From: Acidobacteriota bacterium
Lineage (GTDB): Bacteria; Acidobacteriota; Holophagae; Holophagales; Holophagaceae
Direction: 5' to 3'
Assembly: GCA_021778785.1 (NCBI GenBank)
Contig: JAJYBX010000098.1
Coordinates: 1 to 6,999, forward strand
DNA: 6,999 nucleotides
The notes beneath the pieces are model-generated. The model saw only the letters and a list, made by a program, of their open reading frames with translations. It was not told the origin of the DNA and ran no database searches. The translations under genes were made by a program, and so were the position numbers. This document shows positions 1 through 6,262 of the stretch, in pieces (position 1 is the stretch's first letter; each line of letters opens with the position of its first letter).

Positions 1-1536
1 CGCCGCCGAGGTGATGCCCCCGGCGAAGCCCGCCCCTTCGCCGCAGGGGTAGAGGCCCGGATGGGACACGGACTGGCCGTCCTCCCCCCGCAGGAGCTGG
101 ATGGGGCTGCTGGTGCGGCTCTCGATGGCCAGCAGGATCGCCTCCCGGCTGGCGAAGCCGTGGAGCTTCTTGTCGAAGACGGGGAGAGCGCCCGCCAACT
201 GCTCCTGGACGAAGTCCGGCAGGCAGGTGCGCAGGTCCGCGGCCACGGCGAAGGGCTTGAAGCTGGTGCGGGGCAGGTGGCCCGAGGCGTGTCCCTTGAG
301 GAAATCCTGCACAGCCATGGCGGGGGCGCCGTAGGTCTCCCCGGCGGCGCGGAAGGCCGCCTGCTCCCATTTCCGCTGGAAGTGCATCCCGGCCAGCAGG
401 TGGTCGCTGCCGAAATCGGCCGTGTTCACCTTGGCCACGAGGCCCGAGTTGGCGAAGCCCGAGTCCCGCTTCTCGTTGCTCATGCCGTTCACCACCACGC
501 CGCCGGGCTCGCTGGCGCACTGGATCACCTCGCCTCCCGGGCACATGCAGAAGCTGTAGGCGGCCCGGTTCAGGCCGAAGTTGCAGACCAGCTTGTAGTC
601 CGCGGCGGGCAGGGACGGATGGCCGGCGCTGGGGCCGTACTGGGCGCGGTCCACCATCTCCTGGGGATGCTCCACCCGGACGCCCATGGCGAAGGGCTTC
701 TGGCGCATGGCCACCCCGTGGCGGTGCAGCATCTCGAAGGTGTCCCGGGCGCTGTGGCCCGGCGCCAGCACCAGGGCCTCGCAGGGGATCTCCTCGCCGC
801 CCTCCAGCACCGCCGCCCGCACCCGGCCCCGTTCGTCGAAGCGCACGTCCGCCAGGCGGGCCCGGAAGCGGTACCGCGCGCCCCGGGCCTCGGCATCCTT
901 CCGGATGAGGACGGCGCAGCGGCGGATGACATCGGTGCCCACATGGGGCTTGGCCAGGTAGAGGATCCGGCGATTCGCCCCGAAGCGGACGAAGGTGTCG
1001 AGGACATAGCGGGTGGCGGGATGGCCGATGCGGGTGGTGAGCTTGCCGTCGCTGAAGGTGCCCGCCCCGCCCTCGCCGAACTGGGCGTTGGCCTCGGGAT
1101 CCAGCACCGCCTCCTTCCAGAGGCCCGCGATGGCCTTCACCCGCTCGCCCATGGCCGGCCCGCGCTCCAGGACGACGGGCTCGATGCCGTAGTCCAGCAG
1201 GCGCAGGGCGCAAAAGGTGCCGGCGGGGCCGGAGCCCACCACCACCACCCGGGGCTTCCGGACCACGGGCGGCACCGCGTAGGGGGCCACCGCCGGCGCC
1301 GGATCCAGCTTCAGGCCACCGGGAAGGAGGCCGAGGCCGAGCGGCCGGTCCGTCTCGAAGCCGAGGGTCACCAGGAAGCGGATGGCCCCCTTGTGCCGGG
1401 CGTCCAGGCTGCGCCGTTCGAGGACCACGGCCCGGTACTCCCCGGCCCGGCCCCCCAGGGCGTGGGCCAGGGGCACCGCCAGGTCCAGCGCCTCCTCTCC
1501 CAGGTTCAGCGGCAGGTTGGCGAGCAGGTAGCGCAT
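1..1536 (-). CDS. FAD-dependent dehydrogenase, COG2509 family (C-terminus beyond window)
   Basis: I translated this frame by hand on the minus strand; it is open for 512 codons and runs off the left edge. It is a flavoprotein of the uncharacterised COG2509 'FAD-dependent dehydrogenase' family: about 85-100 N-terminal residues, then a Rossmann FAD-binding segment VVVVGSGPAGTF (glycines about residues 101-106), a second conserved block FGEGGAGTFSDGKLTT (153-168), a paired-cysteine motif CMCPGG (C330 and C332), and the C-terminal FAD-contact signature LYPCGEGAGFAGG (495-507). Family members usually run only a few dozen residues past that signature, so little is missing. I chose the ATG at 1536 because GAGGA lies four bases upstream and MRYLL suits the family start. 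An in-frame ATG at 1584 is possible but has a poorer ribosome site. The family is inferred to be a cytoplasmic oxidoreductase; its substrate is unknown. It is divergent from the epimerase-like gene at 1669. Confidence 0.9.
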   Translation of the reverse strand, partial: MRYLLANLPLNLGEEALDLAVPLAHALGGRAGEYRAVVLERRSLDARHKGAIRFLVTLGFETDRPLGLGLLPGGLKLDPAPAVAPYAVPPVVRKPRVVVVGSGPAGTFCALRLLDYGIEPVVLERGPAMGERVKAIAGLWKEAVLDPEANAQFGEGGAGTFSDGKLTTRIGHPATRYVLDTFVRFGANRRILYLAKPHVGTDVIRRCAVLIRKDAEARGARYRFRARLADVRFDERGRVRAAVLEGGEEIPCEALVLAPGHSARDTFEMLHRHGVAMRQKPFAMGVRVEHPQEMVDRAQYGPSAGHPSLPAADYKLVCNFGLNRAAYSFCMCPGGEVIQCASEPGGVVVNGMSNEKRDSGFANSGLVAKVNTADFGSDHLLAGMHFQRKWEQAAFRAAGETYGAPAMAVQDFLKGHASGHLPRTSFKPFAVAADLRTCLPDFVQEQLAGALPVFDKKLHGFASREAILLAIESRTSSPIQLLRGEDGQSVSHPGLYPCGEGAGFAGGITSAA

Positions 1537-1668
1537 GGGATCCTCGGCGGGGGGAGCCCGGCGGGGCTCAAGGCCAGGGTCCATGGTACCCGGACCTGGA
1601 CAGCCCGCGTTTCCCCACCGGACGGGCCTCCGGGAAGGCCTATGCTTGCAGCAGGAGCGGAGTCCGCC
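1537..1668. promoter_or_regulatory. Divergent intergenic spacer with a small dyad
   Basis: This 132-bp spacer lies between two divergent start codons, so it should carry promoters for both directions. I see no convincing -35/-10 pair on either strand. A short dyad, GGCCT-ccggga-AGGCC (1625-1640), sits next to TATGCT (1641-1646), a weak -10 candidate for the rightward gene. The ribosome site for the rightward gene is GGAG at 1659-1662, six bases before the ATG at 1669. Part of this spacer would become coding if the alternative starts at 1584 (minus) or 1642 (plus) were used. The promoter role follows from gene orientation; the individual elements are only candidates. Confidence 0.35.
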
Positions 1669-2589
1669 ATGGCCGAACAGCCCTTGCAGCGCGTGGTGGT
1701 GGCCGGGGGCACCGGCCTGGTGGGCCGGGCTCTCGTGAAGGCGCTGCTGGCCCAGGGCGCCGACGTGGTGGTCCTCACGCGCCGCCCGGCTTCGGCGGTG
1801 CTCCCCACCGGCGCGAAGGCGAAAGGGTGGGAGAACCCCGCCGAAGTCCTGGAGGGCGTGGACGCCGTCTTCAACCTGGCCGGCGAGGGCATCGCGGACC
1901 GGCGCTGGACCGCCCGGCGGAAGAAGGCCCTCCTCCAGAGCCGCGTCGGCCCCACGGAGGATCTGGTCGAGGGCCTCCGGGCCTGTGCCCACCGCCCCGC
2001 CGTGCTGGTGAACGCCTCCGCCATCGGCTACTACGGGGCGGTCGATGACGACACGCCCCTCAGCGAGCTCGCCCCGGCCGGCCTGGGCTTCCTGCCCGAC
2101 GTCTGCCGGGCCTGGGAGGCCGCTGCCCTGCCCGCGAAGGAACTCGGCATGCGGGTGGCCATCGCCCGCATCGGCGTGGTGCTGGCCCGGCGCGGCGGCG
2201 CCCTGCCCAAGATGGCCCTGCCCGTGCGGCTGTTCGCCGGCAGCCGCCTCGGCCACGGCCGGCAGGGCCTCAGCTGGATCCACCTCCACGACCTCGTGGA
2301 AATGCTGCTGGAGGCTGCCCGGAACCCGGCCTGGGAGGGTCCCTTCAACGCCACGGCCCCCGAGCCCGTCTCCCAGGCGGTCTTCCTGAGCCTTCTCGCC
2401 AAGCGGCTCCACCGCCCCCTGCTGCCCATTCCGGGCTTCCTCGCCGTCGCGGGCCTCCGGCTGGCCCTGGGGGAGATGGGCCGCGACCTGCTCCTGCGGG
2501 GCGCCTACGTGCATCCCGGAAAGGCCGAGGCCCTGGATTTCCCCTTCCGCTTCCCCTCGCCGGAGGATGCCCTGCTGGACCTGCTGTGA
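1669..2589 (+). CDS. TIGR01777 family NAD(P)-binding epimerase-like protein (YfcH type)
   Basis: This is a 306-residue member of the extended short-chain dehydrogenase superfamily, TIGR01777/YfcH branch, close to the usual length of about 300. The N-terminal Rossmann motif is VVVAGGTGLVGRAL (residues 9-22, glycines 13-19). NLAGE (69-73) and SAIGYYG (117-123) follow, the latter carrying the family's catalytic-region tyrosines. GLSWIHLHDLV (200-210) and FNATAPEPV (226-234) come next. The C-terminal third (about 252-302, with LGEMGRDLLL and FPFRFPS) matches the DUF1731-type domain that ends these proteins. The substrate is unknown for the family; a cytoplasmic NAD(P)-linked activity is inferred. 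The frame is open back to 61, but upstream it only mirrors the antisense flavoprotein. The ATG at 1669 has GGAG six bases upstream; the ATG at 1642 would add nine residues. The stop overlaps the start of the SRPBCC gene, pointing to coupled translation. Confidence 0.92.
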   Translation: MAEQPLQRVVVAGGTGLVGRALVKALLAQGADVVVLTRRPASAVLPTGAKAKGWENPAEVLEGVDAVFNLAGEGIADRRWTARRKKALLQSRVGPTEDLVEGLRACAHRPAVLVNASAIGYYGAVDDDTPLSELAPAGLGFLPDVCRAWEAAALPAKELGMRVAIARIGVVLARRGGALPKMALPVRLFAGSRLGHGRQGLSWIHLHDLVEMLLEAARNPAWEGPFNATAPEPVSQAVFLSLLAKRLHRPLLPIPGFLAVAGLRLALGEMGRDLLLRGAYVHPGKAEALDFPFRFPSPEDALLDLL

Positions 2590-3041
2590 GGGAGGAGCTC
2601 TTCATCGCCGTCCAGGACCTGCCGGCCCCGCGGGACCGGGTCTTCGCCTTCTTCTCCGACCCCGCCAACCTCGAGGCCCTCACGCCCGGCTGGCTGGCTT
2701 TCGAGGTCCTCACCCCGGCGCCGCTGCCCCGGGGCGAAGGGGCCGTCTTCGACTACCGGATCCGCCTGCGGGGCCTGCCGATCCGCTGGCGCACGCTCAT
2801 CGAGTCCTTCGTGCCCGGCGAGCGGTTCGTGGATCGCCAGATTGCCGGGCCCTACGCCCTGTGGCACCACACCCACCGCTTCGAGGACCTGCCGGACGGG
2901 GGCACCCGCATGACCGACCAGGTACGCTACCGCCTGGGCTGGGGCCTGCTCGGCCGGGTGATCGCGGCCCTCTGGGTGCGCCACGACGTCGAGCGCATCT
3001 TCGCCTACCGTCGCAAGGTCCTGGCCGAGCGCTTCGGCTGA
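2586..3041 (+). CDS. SRPBCC family (START/Bet v1-like) ligand-binding protein
   Basis: This 151-residue protein has the small alpha/beta helix-grip fold of the SRPBCC superfamily, which binds hydrophobic ligands. The recognisable pattern is an N-terminal strand, then PAPRDRVFAFFSDPANLEALTPGWLAFEV (about 13-41, the typical 'VF.ff.dp.nl..lTP' signature). A strand-rich middle follows with RLRGLPIRWRTLIESF and DRQIAGPYALWHHTHRFE, then DGGTRMTDQVRYRL, and a long C-terminal helix ending AYRRKVLAERFG. There is no signal peptide or membrane segment, so it is probably cytoplasmic. The start is GTG, whose bases overlap the TGA of the preceding gene (GTGA). No ribosome site lies at proper spacing, so translation probably depends on ribosomes finishing the epimerase gene. 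SRPBCC domains are known fused to TIGR01777 proteins in other bacteria, which suggests a shared pathway. The ligand is unknown. Confidence 0.88.
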   Translation: MREELFIAVQDLPAPRDRVFAFFSDPANLEALTPGWLAFEVLTPAPLPRGEGAVFDYRIRLRGLPIRWRTLIESFVPGERFVDRQIAGPYALWHHTHRFEDLPDGGTRMTDQVRYRLGWGLLGRVIAALWVRHDVERIFAYRRKVLAERFG

Positions 3042-3051
3042 GGCTTCAGCC
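3036..3051. terminator. Hairpin shared by two convergent genes
   Basis: A perfect 6-bp stem, GGCTGA-ggct-TCAGCC, lies exactly at the junction of the convergent SRPBCC and helicase genes. Read rightward it is followed by TTCCCTTTC, a weak T-rich tail, so it could act as an intrinsic terminator for the SRPBCC transcript. Read leftward there is no T-tract. The stem contains the TGA of the plus-strand gene (3039-3041) and the TGA of the minus-strand gene (3046-3048, seen as TCA). The stem is short, so termination efficiency is doubtful. Confidence 0.45.
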
Positions 3052-5352
3052 TTCCCTTTCGAGCATGCCGAAGCGGGCGACGATGCGCTTCTCGCCAGCC
3101 TCCGCGAAGCGCACGGTGTAGGTCAGGCCGTCGCCGCTGCCGGAGCTGGCGACGATGATGCCGCGCCCGAAGCGGGGGCTGAGGACCCGGGTGCCGCTGG
3201 GCCAGGCACCGGCCGCCGGACGGGATTCGGGTTCAGATTCCGGCGCTGCCTCGCGGGGGGCGGAGGACGCGGCGGGCTCCTCCCCCTGGGTCCGCACGCG
3301 GTCGAAGAACCCGCGGATCCGCTGCAGCTCCGTGGCGACGGAGGCCCCGCCGGAGCCCCGCGTGAAGGAACTGCCGGGCCGCACGCCCTCGCCGGCCTGG
3401 TACAGCTCCGTGCCCCAGCGGATGGGGGCCTGGAGGGCCTCCGCGGGGATCTCCCGCAGGAAGCGGCTGGGCATGCCGAGCATCTCGGTGCCCATGATGC
3501 GGCGCCGCCGGGCCGCGGAAAGGGTGAGACGGCGCTGGGCGCGGGTGATGGCCACGTAGAAGAGGCGGCGCTCCTCCTCCAGCCCTTCGGGCGTCTCCCG
3601 GGCGTTGCGGTTGGGGAAGACGTCCTCCTCCATGCCCACCACGAAGACATAGGGGAACTCCAGCCCCTTGGCGCAGTGGATGGTCATGAGGCTCAGGTGG
3701 GCGCTCTCCTCCACCTGATCCGCGTCCGCGGCCAGGGTGATGCGGTCCAGGAATTCGGAGAGGCGCAGCCCCAGGGATTCGGATTCCGCCGCGGCGCTGA
3801 GGAACTCCTCCAGGTTGCGGATGCGGCCCTCGGCCTCCAGGGTGGCCTCGTCCTCCAGGCTCTGCAGGTAGCCGCTCTCCTGGAGCACCCACCGCACCAG
3901 GCCCGCCAGTCCCTGGGCCTCGCGCTCCCCCGCCGCCCGGCGGAACAGGTCCAGGAACCTTCCCATCTCCCGCTGGGCCCGGCCCTTCAGCTCGCCGCGG
4001 CGCAGCACCTCCGCCAGACCCTCCAGGGGGGTCCCGCCTTCCGGGATCGCCGCCTCGATCTTCCCGAGGGTGGTGGGTCCCACGCCGCGGCTGGGGGCGT
4101 TCACGCAGCGCCGGAAGCTCACCAGGTCGAAGGGGTTCGACACCAGCCGCAGGTACGAGATGAGGTCCTTCACCTCCTGGCGCTCATAGAACTTCACGCC
4201 GCCCACCAGCCGGTAGGGCAGGTTCATGGCGCGCAGGGCCTCTTCCAGCTGCCGGGACTGCCAGTTGGCCCGGTAGAGCACGGCCACCTTGGCCTCGGGC
4301 TCCGTGGCGCGGAGGTCCAGGATGCGCTGGACCACCCACTCCGCCTCCAGCCGCCCCTCGTCCGTCAGCTTGAAGACGATGGCTTCACCGTGGCCCAGGT
4401 CGCTCCACAGGGTCTTGCCCAGGCGCTGGGAGTTGTTGGCGATGACCGAGCTGGCCGCATCCAGGATGCGCTGGGTGCTGCGGTAGTTCTGCTCCAGCTT
4501 GATCTGCACCGCCTCGGGGAAGTCGCGCTGGAAGTCGAGGATGTTGCGGATGTCGGCCCCGCGCCAGCCGTAGATGGACTGGTCCTCGTCGCCCACCACG
4601 CAGAGGTTGTGGTGCCGCCGCGCGAGGTGCTGCACGAGCAGGTACTGGGCCCGGTTGGTGTCCTGGTACTCGTCCACGAGGATGAACTTGAAGCGGTCGC
4701 CGTAGGCCGTCTGGAGGGCGGGTTCGCGGAAGAGCCGCTCGGTGTAGAGCAGCAGATCGTCGAAGTCGCAGGCCCGGTGGCTGCGCAGCCCCTTCTGGTA
4801 GAGGTCGTAGGCCTCCAGGACCTTGCGGGTCCATGGGTCCAGGGCCTCCTCCTTCGCCTCCTCCGGAAGCAGGCAGCGGTTCTTGAAGTCCGAGATGACC
4901 TCCAGCACCTTCCGGGGGTGGAACTGCTTCTCGGGCAGGTGCAGTTCGGCCAGGACCTGCTTCATGAGGCTCTTCTGGTCGGAGGGATCGAAGATGACGA
5001 AATCCCGGCCCACGGGGGTGCGGTCGCCCTCCCGGCGCAGGATGCGCGTGCAGAAGCTGTGGAACGTGCTCACCCAGAGCTGCTCGAGGGGCACGGAGAC
5101 GAGGCGCTGCACGCGGTCGCGCATCTCCTCCGCCGCCTTGTTGGTGAAGGTCATGGCCAGGATGGAACCCGGGTGGGCCCCCTCCTCCTCGATGAGCCAG
5201 GCGATGCGGCGCGTGATGACCGTGGTCTTCCCCGAGCCCGCGCCCGCCAGGATGAGCAGGGGGCCGTGGGCATGGCAGACCGCCTCCCGCTGGGGGGCGT
5301 TCAGATGCTTCATCAGGGGGTGGTCGGAAAGGTCGGGGGCGGCGCCGGGCAT
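3046..5352 (-). CDS. uvrD: UvrD/PcrA-type superfamily 1A ATP-dependent 3'-5' DNA helicase
   Basis: This 768-residue protein is full length for UvrD/PcrA (about 720-780). It unwinds DNA 3' to 5' using ATP in nucleotide-excision and mismatch repair and in clearing proteins from DNA. All SF1A motifs are visible: Q-motif LNAPQREAV (17-25), Walker A AGAGSGKTT (36-44, Lys42), motif Ia AMTFTNKAAEEM (66-77), Walker B/II VDEYQDTN (226-233), motif III GDEDQSIYGWRGAD (254-267), motif IV LEQNYRS (286-292), motif V TIHCAKGLEFPYVFV (557-571) and motif VI EERRLFYVAITRAQ (593-606). A low-complexity Ser/Pro/Glu linker (about 690-717) leads to a C-terminal Tudor-like domain (about 719-766, GTRVLSPRFGRGIIV), the part that contacts RNA polymerase in PcrA/UvrD. 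The ATG at 5352 lies nine bases after the upstream cytochrome stop; GAGGGG directly abuts it with no spacer. Met14 (ATG at 5313) is the alternative and fits the family N-terminus, but has no ribosome site. Confidence 0.96.
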   Translation of the reverse strand: MPGAAPDLSDHPLMKHLNAPQREAVCHAHGPLLILAGAGSGKTTVITRRIAWLIEEEGAHPGSILAMTFTNKAAEEMRDRVQRLVSVPLEQLWVSTFHSFCTRILRREGDRTPVGRDFVIFDPSDQKSLMKQVLAELHLPEKQFHPRKVLEVISDFKNRCLLPEEAKEEALDPWTRKVLEAYDLYQKGLRSHRACDFDDLLLYTERLFREPALQTAYGDRFKFILVDEYQDTNRAQYLLVQHLARRHHNLCVVGDEDQSIYGWRGADIRNILDFQRDFPEAVQIKLEQNYRSTQRILDAASSVIANNSQRLGKTLWSDLGHGEAIVFKLTDEGRLEAEWVVQRILDLRATEPEAKVAVLYRANWQSRQLEEALRAMNLPYRLVGGVKFYERQEVKDLISYLRLVSNPFDLVSFRRCVNAPSRGVGPTTLGKIEAAIPEGGTPLEGLAEVLRRGELKGRAQREMGRFLDLFRRAAGEREAQGLAGLVRWVLQESGYLQSLEDEATLEAEGRIRNLEEFLSAAAESESLGLRLSEFLDRITLAADADQVEESAHLSLMTIHCAKGLEFPYVFVVGMEEDVFPNRNARETPEGLEEERRLFYVAITRAQRRLTLSAARRRRIMGTEMLGMPSRFLREIPAEALQAPIRWGTELYQAGEGVRPGSSFTRGSGGASVATELQRIRGFFDRVRTQGEEPAASSAPREAAPESEPESRPAAGAWPSGTRVLSPRFGRGIIVASSGSGDGLTYTVRFAEAGEKRIVARFGMLEREG

Positions 5353-5361
5353 CCCCTCATG

Positions 5362-5715
5362 CTACCGCGCGATGGGCTTCCCCTTCTGGGCCTTGCGCAG
5401 GACCTCCTTCACCAGGAGTTCCGCCTCCGCCTCGCTGAGCTGCCCCTTGAAGGAAGGCATGATCCAGCCGAAGAGGATGCCCTTCCGGATGGTCCGGACC
5501 ATCTTCGCGTCGGTCTGCTCCGCCACCTTGGCGGAGTCGGTGAAGTCGAAGCCCTTGAGTTTCTTCCCGTCCGGTCCCGTGGCGGAACCGTCGGCCCCAT
5601 GGCACTTCACGCAGTTCTGCTGGAAGAAGGCCCGCAGGTCGTCCACGGACCTGGCCGGGGCCTGGGCCATCAGGCCCGTGGCGCACAGCAGGGGAAGGAG
5701 GGTTCGGATGCCCAC
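5362..5715 (-). CDS. Small monohaem class I c-type cytochrome (first of a tandem pair)
   Basis: With the GTG start at 5715 this encodes 117 residues. It has an N-terminal secretion signal (about 1-19, GIRTLLPLLCATGLMAQA), one haem-attachment motif CVKCH (Cys35, Cys38, His39) inside the common NCxxCHGADG context, and a likely distal haem ligand in GWIMPSFKGQLSEAE (Met86). A C-terminal helix, ELLVKEVLRKA, ends the domain. This is the usual plan of a periplasmic electron-shuttling cytochrome. I chose GTG 5715 because GAGG lies five bases upstream and the protein then begins directly with its signal peptide. An ATG at 5751 would add 12 residues and has no ribosome site. The TAG stop is nine bases from the helicase ATG and in the same frame, so the two are probably co-transcribed. 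The redox partner cannot be told from the window. Confidence 0.88.
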   Translation of the reverse strand: MGIRTLLPLLCATGLMAQAPARSVDDLRAFFQQNCVKCHGADGSATGPDGKKLKGFDFTDSAKVAEQTDAKMVRTIRKGILFGWIMPSFKGQLSEAEAELLVKEVLRKAQKGKPIAR

Positions 5716-5754
5716 GGCCACCTCGCGGAAAGAACACGTTCCAACATGCATCCG

Positions 5755-5779
5755 GATCGGCGACGCGCAAGGGCCGATC
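5755..5779 (-). other. Intercistronic hairpin between the two cytochrome genes
   Basis: A perfect 7-bp inverted repeat, GATCGGC (5755-5761) and GCCGATC (5773-5779), flanks an 11-base loop. It overlaps the TGA stop of the upstream cytochrome (5778-5780) and ends about 40 bases before the GTG of the downstream cytochrome. No T-tract follows on the minus strand, so it is not a standard intrinsic terminator. It could stabilise or process the mRNA and set different levels of the two cytochromes. Its presence is directly visible; any function is inference. Confidence 0.4.
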
Positions 5780-6104
5780 AGCGACGTTTCCGCGGAGCCA
5801 GGGGGCGGAGGACCTCCCGAACCAGCCGCCGGGCCTCGGCCTCGTCGAGCACGAACCCGAAGGCGGGCATGGCCCCGCTGCCCTGGCGGATGGCCTTCGC
5901 CAGATCCTCGTCCGAGGCCGTTCCGAAGGTCTTCGGGTCCCCGAAACTGGCCGGCCCCAGGCGGATCCCGCCCGCGCCCCGGCCCGTGCCGTCGGCGCCG
6001 TGGCAGACCGCGCAGCGGGCCTCGAAGAAACGCTTCAGATCACGCCCCCCCGCCCGGGCCGGGAGGGCCGGGACCAGCAGCAGGACCGCCAGGACGCATC
6101 GCAC
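5778..6104 (-). CDS. Small monohaem class I c-type cytochrome (second of a tandem pair)
   Basis: This 108-residue secreted cytochrome c starts at GTG 6104, behind a strong GGAGGG ribosome site with five-base spacing. The same frame stays open upstream to 6845, but only as antisense of the tRNA region and out of frame with the GH19 gene. The signal peptide is clear: VRCVLAVLLLVPALPARA, with likely cleavage after ARA (residue 18). The haem motif is CAVCH (Cys31, Cys34, His35) followed by GADGTGRG. The probable distal ligand is Met79 in GSGAMPAFGF. The C-terminal helix EARRLVREVLRPL precedes a basic tail, PRKRR. It resembles its downstream neighbour in length, haem context and C-terminal helix, suggesting an old tandem duplication. 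It is likely the first gene of the cytochrome-cytochrome-helicase group and is divergent from tRNA-Leu. Periplasmic electron transfer is inferred; the partner is unknown. Confidence 0.88.
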   Translation of the reverse strand: MRCVLAVLLLVPALPARAGGRDLKRFFEARCAVCHGADGTGRGAGGIRLGPASFGDPKTFGTASDEDLAKAIRQGSGAMPAFGFVLDEAEARRLVREVLRPLAPRKRR

Positions 6105-6140
6105 CGGTTCCCTCCGCGAGGAAGCTACCACGGCCGCGGG

Positions 6141-6162
6141 CCCTCCCGTTAGGCTGGGAGGG
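6141..6162. repeat. 7-bp inverted repeat just upstream of tRNA-Leu
   Basis: CCCTCCC (6141-6147) and GGGAGGG (6156-6162) are perfectly complementary around an 8-base loop, ending one base before the first tRNA nucleotide. It lies in the 59-bp spacer between the divergent cytochrome and tRNA genes. It might act as a 5' leader hairpin guiding pre-tRNA processing, an operator, or simply be GC-rich coincidence. No clear -35/-10 promoter for the tRNA is visible in the same spacer. Confidence 0.35.
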
Positions 6163-6163
6163 C

Positions 6164-6249
6164 GCTCCCGTGGCGGAATGGCAGACGCCGCGGATTTAAA
6201 ATCCGCTGACCGCAAGGTCGTCCCGGTTCGAATCCGGGCGGGAGCACCA
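6164..6249 (+). tRNA. tRNA-Leu, anticodon UAA
   Basis: This 86-base class II tRNA includes an encoded 3' CCA. The acceptor stem GCTCCCG pairs fully with CGGGAGC, followed by A73 and CCA. The D-arm is GCG...CGC. The anticodon stem GCGGA/TCCGC carries the loop TTTAAAA, which places TAA at positions 34-36, so it reads UUA (and UUG by wobble) leucine codons. The extended variable arm GACC-gcaa-GGTC is characteristic of tRNA-Leu and tRNA-Ser types. The T-arm is CCCGG-TTCGAAT-CCGGG. In such GC-rich DNA UUA codons are rare, so this is a low-demand tRNA. It ends 13 bases before the stop of the convergent GH19-like gene. No T-run terminator is seen after it. Confidence 0.97.
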
Positions 6250-6262
6250 CCTTCCGGCGGGT

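Noticed and set aside
61..1668. Plus-strand open frame giving an 842-residue product when joined to the epimerase
   Set aside because: The stretch before 1669 is antisense to the FAD-dependent dehydrogenase, has no domain, and is rich in His/Gly/Ala as expected from high-GC antisense reading. The epimerase has its own start and ribosome site at 1669.
2505..2984. Minus-strand 159-residue open frame over the SRPBCC gene
   Set aside because: It is a shadow of the epimerase end and the SRPBCC gene, which has a convincing family signature and a coupled start.
4823..6199. Plus-strand 458-residue open frame
   Set aside because: It is another antisense frame over the helicase N-terminus and cytochromes, Arg/Pro/Ser-rich and without any motif.
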